A DNA stretch of 64,000 nucleotides from Rhodopseudomonas sp. (GCF_013377015.1 NZ_JACABA010000002.1:248001-312000); one strand, 5' to 3'. Positions 52,502 through 62,777 are shown, counted from the first letter of the stretch. The notes: generated by a model not told the origin, from the letters alone. A program made the numbers and translations.

Positions 52502-53821
52502 ATGAGACTGTCGCGATTCTTTCTGCCCATCCTCAAGGAGACCCCGAAGGAGGCCGAGATCGTCTCGCACCGGCTGATGCTGCGCGCCGGCATGATGCGC
52601 CAGGAGGCCGCCGGCATCTACGCCTGGCTGCCGCTCGGACTGAGGGTGCTGAAGAAGATCGAGCAGATCGTCCGCGAGGAGCAGAACCGCGCCGGCGCGA
52701 TCGAGCTGCTGATGCCGACGTTGCAGCTCGCCGACCTGTGGCGCGAGAGCGGCCGCTATGACGCCTACGGTCCGGAAATGCTGCGGATCACCGACCGGCA
52801 CAAGCGCGAACTGCTGTACGGGCCGACCAACGAGGAAATGATCACCGAGATCTTCCGCTCCTATGTGCGCTCCTACAAGAGTCTGCCGCTCAACCTCTAT
52901 CATATCCAGTGGAAATTCCGCGACGAGCAGCGCCCCCGCTTCGGCGTGATGCGCGGCCGCGAATTCCTGATGAAGGACGCCTACTCGTTCGATGTCGATG
53001 AGGCGGCGGCGCGCAAATCCTACAACCGAATGTTCGTGGCTTACTTGCGGACCTTCGCCCGGATGGGACTGAAGGCGATCCCGATGCGGGCGGAGACCGG
53101 TCCGATCGGCGGCGACCTGTCCCACGAATTCATCGTGCTGGCCGAGACCGGCGAGTCGGGCGTGTATTGCGACAGCGACGTGCTCAATCTGCCGGTCCCC
53201 GACGCGAGCGTCGATTATGACGGCGACCTTTCGCCGATCATCCAGCAATGGACCTCGGTCTATGCCGCCACCGAAGACGTCCACGACGCGGCGCGTTACG
53301 AGCGCGAGGTGCCTGAGGCCAATCGGGTCCACACCCGCGGCATCGAGGTCGGCCAGATCTTCTACTTCGGTACCAAATATTCGGATTCGATGAAGGCGAT
53401 GGTCGCCGGTCCCGACGGCGCCGATGCGCCGATCCATGGCGGCTCCTACGGCGTCGGCGTGTCGCGCCTGGTCGGTGCCATCATCGAGGCCTGCCACGAC
53501 GACAACGGCATCAAATGGCCGGAAGCGGTGGCGCCGTTCCGGGTCGCGATCCTGAATCTGAAGCAGGGCGACGCTGCGACCGACGCGGCCAGCGAGCAGC
53601 TCTACAAGGAGCTCGCGGCCAAGGGCGTCGACGTGCTGTACGACGACACCGACCAGCGGGCAGGGGCCAAATTCGCCACCGCCGACCTGATCGGCATTCC
53701 CTGGCAGATCCTGGTCGGGCCCAAGGGATTGGCCGAGGGCAAGGTCGAGATCAAGCGCCGCAGCGACGGATCGCGCGAGAACGTCAGCGCTGCCGACGCC
53801 GTCGCGCGGCTGGTGGCGTGA
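52502..53821 (+). CDS. proS: Prolyl-tRNA synthetase
   Basis: A 439-residue class II aminoacyl-tRNA synthetase. Motifs 2 and 3 are present ([25 protein letters not shown] and the [17 protein letters not shown] segment), with the anticodon-binding domain at the C terminus ([19 protein letters not shown]). The editing insertion domain of E. coli ProRS is absent, which is the typical alphaproteobacterial short form. The ATG at 52502 follows a 175-base gap after the copper operon. Confidence 0.97.
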   Translation: MRLSRFFLPILKETPKEAEIVSHRLMLRAGMMRQEAAGIYAWLPLGLRVLKKIEQIVREEQNRAGAIELLMPTLQLADLWRESGRYDAYGPEMLRITDRHKRELLYGPTNEEMITEIFRSYVRSYKSLPLNLYHIQWKFRDEQRPRFGVMRGREFLMKDAYSFDVDEAAARKSYNRMFVAYLRTFARMGLKAIPMRAETGPIGGDLSHEFIVLAETGESGVYCDSDVLNLPVPDASVDYDGDLSPIIQQWTSVYAATEDVHDAARYEREVPEANRVHTRGIEVGQIFYFGTKYSDSMKAMVAGPDGADAPIHGGSYGVGVSRLVGAIIEACHDDNGIKWPEAVAPFRVAILNLKQGDAATDAASEQLYKELAAKGVDVLYDDTDQRAGAKFATADLIGIPWQILVGPKGLAEGKVEIKRRSDGSRENVSAADAVARLVA

Positions 53822-53896
53822 GAACTTATCCACCGACCTTCCCGCACGTAACCGTGTCACGGCTATAATTAGCCCGAATCGTGTGAGATTCGGACT

Positions 53897-55177
53897 ATGG
53901 ATGATGCCATGAGCGAGCCAATTCGAACCACACCCTTCGCGCCATTCGAATGGCTGCTGTCCGGACGCTATTTGCGCGCGCGGCGCAAGGAGGGCTTTAT
54001 CTCGGTGATCGCCGGGTTTTCCTTCCTCGGCATCATGCTCGGCGTCGCCACGCTCATCATCGTGATGGCGGTGATGAACGGTTTCCGCAAAGAGCTGCTC
54101 GACAAGATCCTCGGCCTCAACGGCCATCTCCTGGTGCAGCCGCTGGAGAGTCCGCTGACCGACTGGAAGGACGTCGCCGATCGCATCAGCGGGGTGAAGG
54201 GAATCCGGCTTGCGGCGCCGGTGGTCGATGGCCAGGCGCTGGCGTCGTCGCCGTTCAATGCCGCCGGCGTATTGGTGCGCGGGATGCGCGCCGACGATCT
54301 CAACAGCCTGACCTCGATCGCCAAGAACATCAAACAAGGCACGCTGGAAGGTTTCGACGACGGCCAGGGGGTCGCGATCGGCCGCCGGCTCGCCGACCAG
54401 CTGTCGCTGCATGCCGGCGATTCCATTACCCTGGTGGCTCCGCGTGGCGCGGTGACCCCGATGGGCACCACGCCGCGCATAAAACCCTACAAGGTCGCCG
54501 CGGTGTTCGAGATCGGGATGTCGGAATATGACAGCGGCTTCGTGTTTATGCCGTTGCCGGAAGCCCAAGCCTATTTCAATCGCGCCTCGGACGTGACCGC
54601 GATCGAGGTCTTCACCACCAATCCCGACAAGATCGACGGCTTTCGCAAGAGCGTCACCGAGGCCGCCGGCCGGCCCGTATTCCTGGTCGATTGGCGGCAG
54701 CGCAATTCGACCTTCTTCAATGCGCTGCAGGTCGAGCGCAACGTGATGTTCCTGATCCTGACCCTGATCGTGCTGGTCGCGGCGCTCAATATCGTGTCCG
54801 GGCTGATCATGCTGGTGAAGGACAAGGGCAGCGACATCGCCATCCTGCGCACCATGGGCGCGACCCAGGGCTCGATCATGCGGGTGTTCCTGATCACTGG
54901 TGCTGCGATCGGCGTGGTCGGGACGCTGACCGGATTCCTGGTCGGCATGCTGATCTGCCTGAACATCGAATCGATCCGGCAATTCCTGTCGTGGATGACC
55001 AACACTGAATTGTTCTCGCCGGAGCTGTATTTCCTTTCCAAGCTGCCGGCCGAAATCGATTTCGCCGAGACCGGCGCCGTGGTGATCATGGCGCTGACGC
55101 TGTCATTTCTCGCCACGCTGTATCCGTCGTGGCGTGCCGCACGTCTCGATCCCGTCGAAGCGCTGCGCTATGAGTGA
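53897..55177 (+). CDS. lolC: Lipoprotein-releasing ABC transporter permease (LolC/LolE type)
   Basis: An inner-membrane permease that, with LolD, extracts mature lipoproteins for transfer to the outer membrane. The 426-residue protein has one N-terminal membrane helix ([29 protein letters not shown]), a large periplasmic domain, and three C-terminal helices, ending in [20 protein letters not shown] single hybrid permease is usual in alphaproteobacteria (sometimes named lolF). ATG at 53897; an in-frame ATG at 53909 is an alternative. A TATAAT at 53864-53869 and a small dyad ccgaatc/gattcgg lie just upstream. Confidence 0.93.
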   Translation: MDDAMSEPIRTTPFAPFEWLLSGRYLRARRKEGFISVIAGFSFLGIMLGVATLIIVMAVMNGFRKELLDKILGLNGHLLVQPLESPLTDWKDVADRISGVKGIRLAAPVVDGQALASSPFNAAGVLVRGMRADDLNSLTSIAKNIKQGTLEGFDDGQGVAIGRRLADQLSLHAGDSITLVAPRGAVTPMGTTPRIKPYKVAAVFEIGMSEYDSGFVFMPLPEAQAYFNRASDVTAIEVFTTNPDKIDGFRKSVTEAAGRPVFLVDWRQRNSTFFNALQVERNVMFLILTLIVLVAALNIVSGLIMLVKDKGSDIAILRTMGATQGSIMRVFLITGAAIGVVGTLTGFLVGMLICLNIESIRQFLSWMTNTELFSPELYFLSKLPAEIDFAETGAVVIMALTLSFLATLYPSWRAARLDPVEALRYE

Positions 55178-55886
55178 GGCCGCGCCGATGGAGCAGGAAG
55201 CGGAAGACATTCCGGTCGTCTATCTGCACGAGATCAAGCGGCACTATTCGCAAGGCGAAACCACGCTGACGATTCTCAATGGCGCCAAGCTCGCGCTGTG
55301 GGCCGGACAGTCGGTGGCGCTGGTGGCGCCGTCTGGCGCGGGGAAGTCGACCCTGCTGCATATCGCCGGCTTGCTCGAACATCCGGACGAGGGCGAGGTC
55401 TATGTCGGCGGCACCGCAACCACCGCGCTGACCGATGCCGAACGGACCCAGATCCGGCGCACCGACATCGGCTTCGTCTACCAGTCGCATCGGCTGCTGC
55501 CGGAATTCACCGCGCTGGAAAACGTCATGCTGCCGCAGATGATCCGCGGCCTCAAGAAGAGCGAGACCGTCAGCCGCGCCAAGGAAATCCTGGCCTATCT
55601 CGGCCTGGCCGATCGCATCACCCACCGGCCGGCGGAATTGTCGGGCGGCGAACAGCAGCGAGTGGCGATCGCGCGCGCGGTCGCGAACGCGCCGCGGGTC
55701 CTGTTCGCCGACGAGCCGACCGGCAACCTCGACCCGCATACCGCCGATCACGTGTTCCAGGCGCTGATGCAACTGGTCAGGGCGACTCAGGTGGCGATGC
55801 TGATCGCGACCCACAATATGGAACTGGCGGGTCGGATGGACCGCCGGGTCTCGCTGCAGGACGGCGTGATCGTCGAGCTGGATTAA
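55170..55886 (+). CDS. lolD: Lipoprotein-releasing ABC transporter ATP-binding protein
   Basis: The ATPase of the Lol lipoprotein export complex, 238 residues from the ATG at 55170. Walker A is APSGAGKST, the Q-loop is [21 protein letters not shown], the signature is [14 protein letters not shown], and Walker B is [12 protein letters not shown], followed by an H-loop THNMELA. It overlaps lolC by eight bases, so the two are coupled. Its stop overlaps the convergent DUF3551 gene stop. Confidence 0.95.
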   Translation: MSEAAPMEQEAEDIPVVYLHEIKRHYSQGETTLTILNGAKLALWAGQSVALVAPSGAGKSTLLHIAGLLEHPDEGEVYVGGTATTALTDAERTQIRRTDIGFVYQSHRLLPEFTALENVMLPQMIRGLKKSETVSRAKEILAYLGLADRITHRPAELSGGEQQRVAIARAVANAPRVLFADEPTGNLDPHTADHVFQALMQLVRATQVAMLIATHNMELAGRMDRRVSLQDGVIVELD

Positions 55887-56131
55887 TCCAACGCACCGCG
55901 GCGCTGCCGCCTGCCCTGCGGTTCAGCGTAGAACGGGTTGACGATGCAGGACGCCGGGCGACCGGAGGCCGAAACCTGGCACTGCGCGATCGAGGTGTAG
56001 CGGCATTCGTCGTAGGACACCGGGCCGTAGACGTGCAGGCACACCGGCGCAGAAGAATCGGCATGCGCCAACGAGCCGGCCAATACCATCAGGCCAAAGC
56101 CGGCAACGCCCGAAACCATCATCTTGCGCAT
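55883..56131 (-). CDS. DUF3551 family secreted small protein (copy 1)
   Basis: An 82-residue protein with a signal peptide ([21 protein letters not shown] ending near AHA) and the DUF3551 pattern of four cysteines: [37 protein letters not shown]. Ribosome-binding site agaggaa precedes the ATG. DUF3551 proteins are abundant and uncharacterised in bradyrhizobia. It is one of two tandem paralogues in the same orientation. Confidence 0.82.
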   Translation of the reverse strand: MRKMMVSGVAGFGLMVLAGSLAHADSSAPVCLHVYGPVSYDECRYTSIAQCQVSASGRPASCIVNPFYAEPQGRRQRRGALD

Positions 56132-56204
56132 CGAATTTCCTCTGCGGCAGCAGTCCAGATAAAATCTCTCGTCCTGCGGCCGGACATCGCCTGCGAATGT
56201 GCGA

Positions 56205-56468
56205 TCAATCGTGATATCCGCGGTTCCGATGGCCGCGACGCTGCCTCGGTTCGGCGGCATAGCCATAATAGGGATTGGCATCGCAATAGGCGAACCGCCC
56301 GGAGGCGCTCGCCTGGCATTGCGCGTAGGTCGTGAAGCTGCAATCACCCAACGGCTGATCGTAGTCCCGTCCCTTGATGCAGAACGGATAGTCCCGGGCT
56401 TCGGCCGGGGTCGTATCGATCGCCGAAACGGCGCCGAGCGCCAGCAACGCAATAAGTGCAATACGCAT
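56205..56468 (-). CDS. DUF3551 family secreted small protein (copy 2)
   Basis: An 87-residue paralogue of the previous protein, with a signal peptide (MRIALIALLALGAVSAI) and the same cysteine pattern: YPFCIKGRDYD, DCSFTTYAQCQASASGRFAYC, ANPYYGY, followed by an Arg-rich tail. The ribosome-binding site ggagg is strong. The upstream in-frame ATG at 56507 would bury the signal peptide and is rejected. It probably leads a two-gene transcript with copy 1. Confidence 0.85.
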   Translation of the reverse strand: MRIALIALLALGAVSAIDTTPAEARDYPFCIKGRDYDQPLGDCSFTTYAQCQASASGRFAYCDANPYYGYAAEPRQRRGHRNRGYHD

Positions 56469-56648
56469 ATCATCCTCCGCTCGGCCGCAGCCGAATCTGA
56501 ATTCCACGCCCGACCAAGCCGCTCCTTGCGCGCCGCGTCAACTCACTTCCCCGCGCAGCAGCCATCAGCCGGATGCCGGCCGGATTCACACTTCGTCAGC
56601 CATCTTGGGTAGCCGATTTTAGCTCCGAAGAAACGCGGCTTGACTCTG

Positions 56649-56681
56649 GAACAGATCAAGAACAATGTTCGTGTTATGTTC
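56649..56681 (+). promoter_or_regulatory. Twin LexA (SOS) boxes in opposite orientation
   Basis: Two perfect alphaproteobacterial LexA-type sites: GAAC-N7-GAAC at 56649-56663 and GTTC-N7-GTTC at 56667-56681, three bases apart and mirror images of each other. They end 18 bases before the ATG of the 32-codon gene, with a TTGACT (-35-like) at 56640-56645 just ahead. This placement would let LexA block the promoter. Known consensus for alphaproteobacterial LexA is GTTC-N7-GTTC; binding here is inferred. Confidence 0.75.
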
Positions 56682-56699
56682 CAGATCAGGGAGGTGGAA

Positions 56700-56798
56700 A
56701 TGTTGAAGACATTCGTGGAAGAAGCGGCTGCGCTGGCGTCCATCGTGCTTTTCGTCGGGATGATCGCAATCTGGGCGCAGGTAATTCCGCAGCTCTGA
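56700..56798 (+). CDS. 32-residue single-span membrane protein, putative SOS-induced division inhibitor
   Basis: A 32-codon gene too short for most gene callers. The ribosome-binding site gggagg lies seven to eight bases ahead of the ATG. The protein begins MLKTFVEEAAALA, has one hydrophobic segment (about residues 11-28, SIVLFVGMIAIWAQVI) and ends VIPQL, so it is a small inner-membrane protein with a short acidic cytoplasmic start. Two LexA boxes lie directly upstream. In Caulobacter the 29-residue membrane protein SidA is SOS-induced and stops division through FtsW; size, topology and control match here, while sequence homology is not established. I recall similar short frames in bradyrhizobia. 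Confidence 0.68.
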   Translation: MLKTFVEEAAALASIVLFVGMIAIWAQVIPQL

Positions 56799-56989
56799 GC
56801 CGGGCCGTCCAAGACCTGTGATCTGCCGGCGTCTTTGGGCTGGGCTGGGGATTAGGCGGGAGACCTCGGCGCGGCGGCCGGTTCCGCGTGGACAGCGCGC
56901 GCTCGACCGCTCACCATTGGCTCCCGAATCGGCTGCGGCGATCCCGCCAGCCGAGAATCGGCCAAGTCCCGGACAAAGCCTGCGCGCCC

Positions 56990-59900
56990 ATGACCAATCC
57001 CGGATTCGTCCATCTGCACGTCCATTCGGCCTATTCGCTGCTGAAGGGCTCGATCAAGATCCAACGGCTGGCCGAACTGGCCAAGGCCGACCGGCAGCCG
57101 GCGCTGGCGCTGACCGACACCGACAACATGTTCGGCGCGCTGGAATTTTCCGACAAGCTCGCCGGCTACGGGATCCAGCCGATCATCGGCTGCGAACTGG
57201 CGATCGATTTCGGCGATCACGACCCCAACGCCCGCAATGCGCAGACGCTGGGGCCTTCGCGGATCGTGCTGCTGGCGGCGCGGGAGCGTGGCTATCGCAG
57301 TCTGATGCGGCTGAACTCGCGGGCGTTTCTGGAAACCCCGATCCATCAGGCGCCGCATATCAAGTTCGACTGGTTGCAGGGTGAGGCCGAGGATCTGATC
57401 GCATTGACGGGCGGTCCGGAGGGGCCGATCGCGCTCGCGATCAATGCCGACCAGATGGGACTGGCGGCGCTGCGTTGCGACCGACTGGCGGAAATGTTCG
57501 GCGACCGGCTCTATGTCGAGTTGCAGCGCCACGGCGTCGAAACCGAGCGGCGCGCCGAAAGTGGCTTGATCGATCTAGCCTATGGCAAGGGCCTGCCGCT
57601 GGTCGCCACCAACGAGCCGCACTTCGCCGCCGCCGACGATTTCGAGGCCCATGACGCGTTGCTCTGCATCGCCGCCGGCCGCCTGATCGCCGAGACCGAC
57701 CGGGTCCAACTCACGCCCGACCATCGTTTCAAGACCCGTGCCGAAATGGCGGTACTGTTCGCCGACCTGCCGGAGGCGCTGGCCTCCACCGTCGAGATCG
57801 CCGAGCGTTGTGCGTTCCGGCCGAAGACCCGCAAACCGATCCTGCCGCGCTTCACCGTCGGCGCCGGCTCTAATGCGGCGGGCGCGGCGAGCGACGAAGC
57901 CGACGTGCTGCGGGCGCAGGCCGAGGAGGGGCTGCGCCACCGCATCGCGGTGCATGGCGTCGCGCAGGGCATGTCCGAGGAGGACTATCGCGCCCGGCTG
58001 GCGTTCGAACTGGACGTCATCACCCGGATGAACTACGCCGGCTACTTCCTGATCGTCGCCGACTTCATCAAATGGGCCAAGGCCCAGGGCATTCCTGTCG
58101 GGCCGGGCCGCGGCTCCGGCGCCGGATCGCTGGTCGCTTACGTACTAACCATCACCGATCTCGATCCCATCCGCTTCGGCCTACTGTTCGAGCGCTTTCT
58201 CAATCCGGAACGCGTCTCGATGCCGGATTTCGACATCGACTTTTGCCAGGATCGCCGCGGCGAGGTGATCACCTATGTGCAGGAGCGCTATGGCCGCGAC
58301 CAGGTGGCGCAGATCATCACCTTCGGCACCCTGCAGGCGCGCGGCGTGCTGCGCGACGTCGGTCGCGTCCTGCAGATGCCTTACGGCCAGGTCGACAAGC
58401 TGACCAAGCTGGTGCCGCAGAATCCCGCGGCGCCGGTGACGCTGAAGCAGGCGATCGAAAGCGAGCCGAAGCTGCAGGCATTTCGCGACGAAGACCCGGT
58501 GGTGGCGCGCGCCTTCGACATCGCGCAGCGGCTCGAGGGCCTGACCCGCCACGCCTCGACCCACGCCGCCGGCATCGTGATCGGCGATCGTCCGCTCAGC
58601 GAGTTGGTGCCGCTGTATCGCGATCCGAAATCCGACATGCCGGTGACCCAGTTCAACATGAAATGGGTCGAGCCGGCCGGGCTGGTGAAATTCGACTTCC
58701 TCGGCCTGAAGACGCTGACCGTGCTCGACGTCGCGGTGAAGCTGTTGAAGAACCGCGGCGTCACCGTCGATCTGCCGACGCTGCCGCTGGACGACGCGGC
58801 GAGCTACCAGATGCTGGCGCGCGGCGACGTGGTCGGGGTGTTCCAGGTGGAAAGCCAGGGCATGCGCCGGGCGCTGGTCGACATGCGGCCCGACCGCTTC
58901 GAGGACATCATCGCGCTGGTCGCGCTGTATCGGCCGGGTCCGATGGCCAACATCCCGACCTATTGCGCCCGCAAGCACGGCGACGAGGAGCCGGAATACC
59001 TGCATCCGATGCTGGAGCCGATCCTGAAGGAGACTTTCGGCGTCATCATCTACCAGGAACAGGTGATGCAGATCGCCCAGGTGATGGCCGGCTACTCGCT
59101 CGGCGAAGCCGACCTGTTGCGTCGCGCGATGGGCAAGAAGATCCGCGCTGAAATGGAGAAGCAGCGCGCCATCTTCGTCGCTGGCGCGGTGAAAAACGGC
59201 GTCACCAAGGGGCAGGCCGACACCATCTTCGACCTGCTGGCGAAGTTCGCCGATTACGGCTTCAACAAGAGCCATGCCGCAGCCTATGCGCTGGTGTCGT
59301 ATCACACCGCCTATATGAAGGCGCATTACCCGGTCGAATTCCTAGCAGCGTCGATGACGCTCGACATCAACAACACCGATAAGCTGTCGGAGTTTCGCGC
59401 CGAGGCGCAGCGGCTCGGAATCAAGGTCGAGGCCCCGTCGGTCAATCGTTCCGGCGCCACCTTCGAGGTCTCTGACGGCACCATCTACTACGCGTTGGCC
59501 GGCCTGAAAGGCGTCGGCGCCCAGGCGGTCGAGCTGATCGTCGAGGCGCGGCAGGCGGGCGCCTTCACCTCGCTGGCGGATTTCGCCGCACGGGTAAATC
59601 CGCGCGCCATCAACAAGCGGGTGATTGAAAGCCTCGCCGCCGCCGGCGCGTTCGATACGCTGGATTCCAACCGCGCCCGGGTGTTCGGCGGCGCCGAGGC
59701 GATCCTGTCAGCCTGTCAGCGCGGCCACGAGGCCGCCACCATGGGGCAGAACGACATGTTCGGCGGCATGGCGGATGCGCCCACGATCATGTTGCCCCAG
59801 CTCGAGCCCTGGCTGCCGGCGGACAAGCTGCGGCGCGAATACGACGCCATCGGATTCTTTCTCTCCGGCCATCCGCTCGACGACTACGCCACCGCGCTGA

Positions 59901-60445
59901 AGCGGCTGCGGGTTCAGTCCTGGGCCGAGTTCTGTCGCGCGGTGAAGACCGGCGCCACCGCCGGCAAGGTCGCCGCCACCGTGGTGTCGCGGATGGAGCG
60001 GCGCACCAAGACCGGCAACAAGATGGGCATCATCGGCCTGTCCGATCCGACCGGCCATTTCGAGGCGGTGCTGTTCTCCGAGGGGCTGGCGCAGTACCGC
60101 GAGGTGCTCGAGCCCGGCGCCGCCGTGCTCCTGCAGCTCGGCGCCGAATTGCAGGGCGAGGACGTCCGCGCCCGGGTCCTGCACGCCGAGCCGCTCGATG
60201 CCGCCGCGGCCAAGACCCAGAAGGGCCTGCGGATCTTCCTGCGCGACACCAAGCCGCTGGATTCGCTTGCCAAACGCCTGCAAGCCCCGGACGGGGCGGC
60301 GGCCGGCGGAAATGTCGCGATCGTGCTGCGCCTCGACCCGCTGACCGAAGTCGAATTCGAGCTCAAAGGTCGCTTCCAGGTGTCGCCGCAGATTGCCGGG
60401 GCGATCAAGGCCGTCAGCGGCGTCGAGCACGTCGAGGCGCTGTGA
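56990..60445 (+). CDS. dnaE: DNA polymerase III alpha subunit (replicative)
   Basis: The catalytic subunit of the replicative polymerase, 1151 residues from the ATG at 56990. The N-terminal PHP domain starts at FVHLHVHSAYSLLKGS, the palm contains Asp415 and Asp417 (MPDFDIDFCQDRRGEV), and further motifs are RHASTHAAGIVIGD and FNKSHAAAYALVSYHTAYMKAHYP. A clamp-binding-like QNDMF motif and an OB domain are near the C terminus. The length and absence of imuA/imuB neighbours mark it as DnaE1 rather than mutagenic DnaE2. The upstream in-frame extension to 56888 lacks family similarity. Confidence 0.96.
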   Translation: MTNPGFVHLHVHSAYSLLKGSIKIQRLAELAKADRQPALALTDTDNMFGALEFSDKLAGYGIQPIIGCELAIDFGDHDPNARNAQTLGPSRIVLLAARERGYRSLMRLNSRAFLETPIHQAPHIKFDWLQGEAEDLIALTGGPEGPIALAINADQMGLAALRCDRLAEMFGDRLYVELQRHGVETERRAESGLIDLAYGKGLPLVATNEPHFAAADDFEAHDALLCIAAGRLIAETDRVQLTPDHRFKTRAEMAVLFADLPEALASTVEIAERCAFRPKTRKPILPRFTVGAGSNAAGAASDEADVLRAQAEEGLRHRIAVHGVAQGMSEEDYRARLAFELDVITRMNYAGYFLIVADFIKWAKAQGIPVGPGRGSGAGSLVAYVLTITDLDPIRFGLLFERFLNPERVSMPDFDIDFCQDRRGEVITYVQERYGRDQVAQIITFGTLQARGVLRDVGRVLQMPYGQVDKLTKLVPQNPAAPVTLKQAIESEPKLQAFRDEDPVVARAFDIAQRLEGLTRHASTHAAGIVIGDRPLSELVPLYRDPKSDMPVTQFNMKWVEPAGLVKFDFLGLKTLTVLDVAVKLLKNRGVTVDLPTLPLDDAASYQMLARGDVVGVFQVESQGMRRALVDMRPDRFEDIIALVALYRPGPMANIPTYCARKHGDEEPEYLHPMLEPILKETFGVIIYQEQVMQIAQVMAGYSLGEADLLRRAMGKKIRAEMEKQRAIFVAGAVKNGVTKGQADTIFDLLAKFADYGFNKSHAAAYALVSYHTAYMKAHYPVEFLAASMTLDINNTDKLSEFRAEAQRLGIKVEAPSVNRSGATFEVSDGTIYYALAGLKGVGAQAVELIVEARQAGAFTSLADFAARVNPRAINKRVIESLAAAGAFDTLDSNRARVFGGAEAILSACQRGHEAATMGQNDMFGGMADAPTIMLPQLEPWLPADKLRREYDAIGFFLSGHPLDDYATALKRLRVQSWAEFCRAVKTGATAGKVAATVVSRMERRTKTGNKMGIIGLSDPTGHFEAVLFSEGLAQYREVLEPGAAVLLQLGAELQGEDVRARVLHAEPLDAAAAKTQKGLRIFLRDTKPLDSLAKRLQAPDGAAAGGNVAIVLRLDPLTEVEFELKGRFQVSPQIAGAIKAVSGVEHVEAL

Positions 60446-60466
60446 GCGGCCGGGCAGCCGGATAGT

Positions 60467-60500
60467 GGCCCCCGGCGGGCCCCCGCCGGGGCCTTATTGC
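60467..60500 (+). terminator. Probable terminator of dnaE
   Basis: A very GC-rich near-perfect dyad (ggcccccggcggg 60467-60479 / cccgccggggcc 60482-60493, one bulge) is followed by ttattgcctt. The T-run is modest. Confidence 0.6.
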
Positions 60501-60501
60501 C

Positions 60502-60529
60502 TTGCTTCTGCTCAGAATCCCGCTATACA
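60502..60529 (+). promoter_or_regulatory. Probable promoter of rpsB
   Basis: TTGCTT at 60502-60507 and TATACA at 60524-60529 with a 16-base spacer, located after the dnaE terminator and about 130 bases upstream of rpsB. The long leader may be involved in S2 autoregulation, which is known in other bacteria. Confidence 0.5.
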
Positions 60530-60658
60530 CCGCGCTATCTCACACGGAAGCATGGCTTAACCGCCGTCCGGTGGCACCGGGCCGCAAGGCAGGATCCTCC
60601 TGCTCTTAACGCTCGTCTGCTCACACGCTTCCGGAGGAACCAACCGGAGAATATCACT

Positions 60659-61657
60659 ATGGCGCTTCCTGAATTTTCGATGCGTCAGCTTCTTGAAGCT
60701 GGCGTTCACTTTGGTCACCAATCGCACCGCTGGAATCCGAAGATGGCGGAGTACATCTTTGGTGCCCGCAACAATATCCACATCATCGATCTGGCGCAGA
60801 CCGTGCCGCTGCTGCACCGCGCGTTGCAGGCGGTCAGCGACACCGTCGCCAAGGGCGGCCGCGTGCTGTTCGTCGGCACCAAGCGGCAGGCGCAGGACGG
60901 CGTCGCCGAAGCCGCCAAGCGTTCGGCGCAGTACTTCGTCAATTCGCGCTGGCTCGGCGGCACGCTGACCAACTGGAAGACCATCTCCGGCTCGATCAAG
61001 CGGCTGCGTCACCTCGACGAGGTGCTGAATTCCGGCGATGCCAATGCCTACACCAAGAAGGAGCGGCTGACGCTGCAGCGCGAGCGCGACAAGCTCGATC
61101 GTTCGCTCGGCGGCATCAAGGACATGGGCGGCTTGCCGGACATGATCTTCGTGATCGACACCAATAAGGAAGACATCGCGATCCAGGAAGCCCAGCGTCT
61201 GGGCATCCCGGTGGCGGCGATCGTCGACACCAATTGCGACCCCAAGGGCATCACCTATCTGGTGCCCGGCAATGACGACGCCGGCCGCGCCATCACGCTG
61301 TATTGCGATCTGGTCGCCCGCGCGGTGATCGACGGCATTTCGCGTGCTCAGGGTGATTCCGGCATCGACCTCGGCGCTGCCATGCAGCCGTTGCGCGAAG
61401 ATGTCCCGGTGGTGGTGCAGCCGACGGCGTTCCAGGGTCTCGCCGGCCCGCGCGGCGCTGCTGATGATCTCAAGAAGCTCACCGGCGTGTCTGGCGCGAT
61501 CGAGAAGAAGTTCAACGACCTCGGCATCTTCCATTTTTGGCAGCTTGCCGAACTCGATCACGATACCGCACACAAGATCGGCGAAGAGGTCGGTCTGCCG
61601 AGCCGTGCCGATGGCTGGGTCGCCCAGGCCAAGGCGATGACCGCCGAAGCGGAATAA
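60659..61657 (+). CDS. rpsB: 30S ribosomal protein S2
   Basis: Ribosomal protein S2, 332 residues from the ATG at 60659 (ribosome-binding site ccggaga). The conserved start [21 protein letters not shown], then [23 protein letters not shown], and later [36 protein letters not shown] are diagnostic. The C-terminal extension of about 90 residues beyond the E. coli length (after [10 protein letters not shown]) is typical of this group. tsf follows, the universal rpsB-tsf order. Confidence 0.98.
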   Translation: MALPEFSMRQLLEAGVHFGHQSHRWNPKMAEYIFGARNNIHIIDLAQTVPLLHRALQAVSDTVAKGGRVLFVGTKRQAQDGVAEAAKRSAQYFVNSRWLGGTLTNWKTISGSIKRLRHLDEVLNSGDANAYTKKERLTLQRERDKLDRSLGGIKDMGGLPDMIFVIDTNKEDIAIQEAQRLGIPVAAIVDTNCDPKGITYLVPGNDDAGRAITLYCDLVARAVIDGISRAQGDSGIDLGAAMQPLREDVPVVVQPTAFQGLAGPRGAADDLKKLTGVSGAIEKKFNDLGIFHFWQLAELDHDTAHKIGEEVGLPSRADGWVAQAKAMTAEAE

Positions 61658-61664
61658 CGCTGCG

Positions 61665-61691
61665 CGTTGCGGCCGGCCCCCGGCCGCAACG
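61665..61691 (+). terminator. Hairpin between rpsB and tsf (attenuator or partial terminator)
   Basis: A perfect 12-bp stem (cgttgcggccgg 61665-61676 / ccggccgcaacg 61680-61691) with a three-base loop. It is followed by ttccgtctt rather than a true T-run, so it may reduce rather than stop read-through into tsf. Confidence 0.6.
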
Positions 61692-61784
61692 TTCCGTCTT
61701 CAAAATCTCCTATAAAATTCCTGATGGTGGACCGCGGACCGTGGCTGCGCCGGGTTCGCCCTGACAGGCAAAGGACTATTAGCG

Positions 61785-62711
61785 ATGGCAACGATTACAG
61801 CTGCGATGGTCAAAGACCTTCGTGAGACCACCGGCGTCGGCATGATGGATTGCAAGCAGGCGCTGACTGAGAACGACGGCAACATGGAAGCCGCGATCGA
61901 CTGGCTGCGCAAGAAGGGCCTGTCGAAGGCCGCCAAGAAGGCCGGCCGCATCGCCGCCGAGGGCCTGATCGGCGTGCTGACCGAGAAGACCAAGGGCGTC
62001 GTCGTCGAGGTCAATTCCGAGACCGATTTCGTCGCCCGCAACGAGCAGTTCCAGGGTCTGGTGAAGATGATCGCCCAGGTCGCGCTGAAAGTCGGCGCCG
62101 ACGTCGACAAGATCAACGCCGCGCCGGTTGGCTCCTCGACCGTGGCGACCGCGATCGCGGACGCCATCGCCACCATCGGCGAGAACATGACGCTGCGCCG
62201 CGCGGCGCAGCTTGAAGTCGCGCATGGCGTGGTGTCGAGCTACGTCCACAACGCGGTGATCGAGGGCGCCGGCAAGATGGGCGTGATCGTGGCGCTGGAA
62301 TCGACCGGCAAGACCGACGAACTGAACGCGCTCGGCAAGCAGTTGGCGATGCACGTCGCCGCGACCAATCCGCAGGCGCTCGATCCGGCCGGCCTCGATC
62401 CGGAGGTGGTGCGCCGCGAGAAGGACGTCATGGCCGACAAATACCGCCAGCAGGGCAAGCCCGAGGCGATGATCGAGAAGATCGTCGAGAACGGCCTGAA
62501 GACCTACTACAAGGAAGTCTGCCTGCTGGAGCAGGCTTTCATCCACGACGAGAAGGGCAAGTCGGTCGCGCAGGCGGTGAAGGAAGCCGAAGGCAAGGTC
62601 GGCGCGCCGATCAAGGTCGCGGGCTTCGTGCGCTATGCGCTGGGCGAGGGGATCGAGAAGCAGACCTCGGACTTCGCAGCCGAGGTAGCGGCAGCCAGCG
62701 GCCAGAAGTAA
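61785..62711 (+). CDS. tsf: Translation elongation factor Ts
   Basis: EF-Ts exchanges GDP for GTP on EF-Tu. The 308-residue protein begins with the UBA-like domain ([37 protein letters not shown]), and contains the conserved [13 protein letters not shown] motif. The C-terminal region [20 protein letters not shown] is typical. It lies between rpsB and pyrH in the conserved translation cluster. Confidence 0.98.
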   Translation: MATITAAMVKDLRETTGVGMMDCKQALTENDGNMEAAIDWLRKKGLSKAAKKAGRIAAEGLIGVLTEKTKGVVVEVNSETDFVARNEQFQGLVKMIAQVALKVGADVDKINAAPVGSSTVATAIADAIATIGENMTLRRAAQLEVAHGVVSSYVHNAVIEGAGKMGVIVALESTGKTDELNALGKQLAMHVAATNPQALDPAGLDPEVVRREKDVMADKYRQQGKPEAMIEKIVENGLKTYYKEVCLLEQAFIHDEKGKSVAQAVKEAEGKVGAPIKVAGFVRYALGEGIEKQTSDFAAEVAAASGQK

Positions 62712-62777
62712 CCGCGGCACCGGTCTCCCGGCTTGCAAGAGCCGGGAGTGTCTGCTCGGAGGGAAAGCGATCGCATC

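Noticed and set aside
53864-53869. TATAAT ahead of lolC as a promoter
   Set aside because: A perfect -10 hexamer is present, but no -35 element lies at 16-18 bases, so it is mentioned only in the lolC entry.
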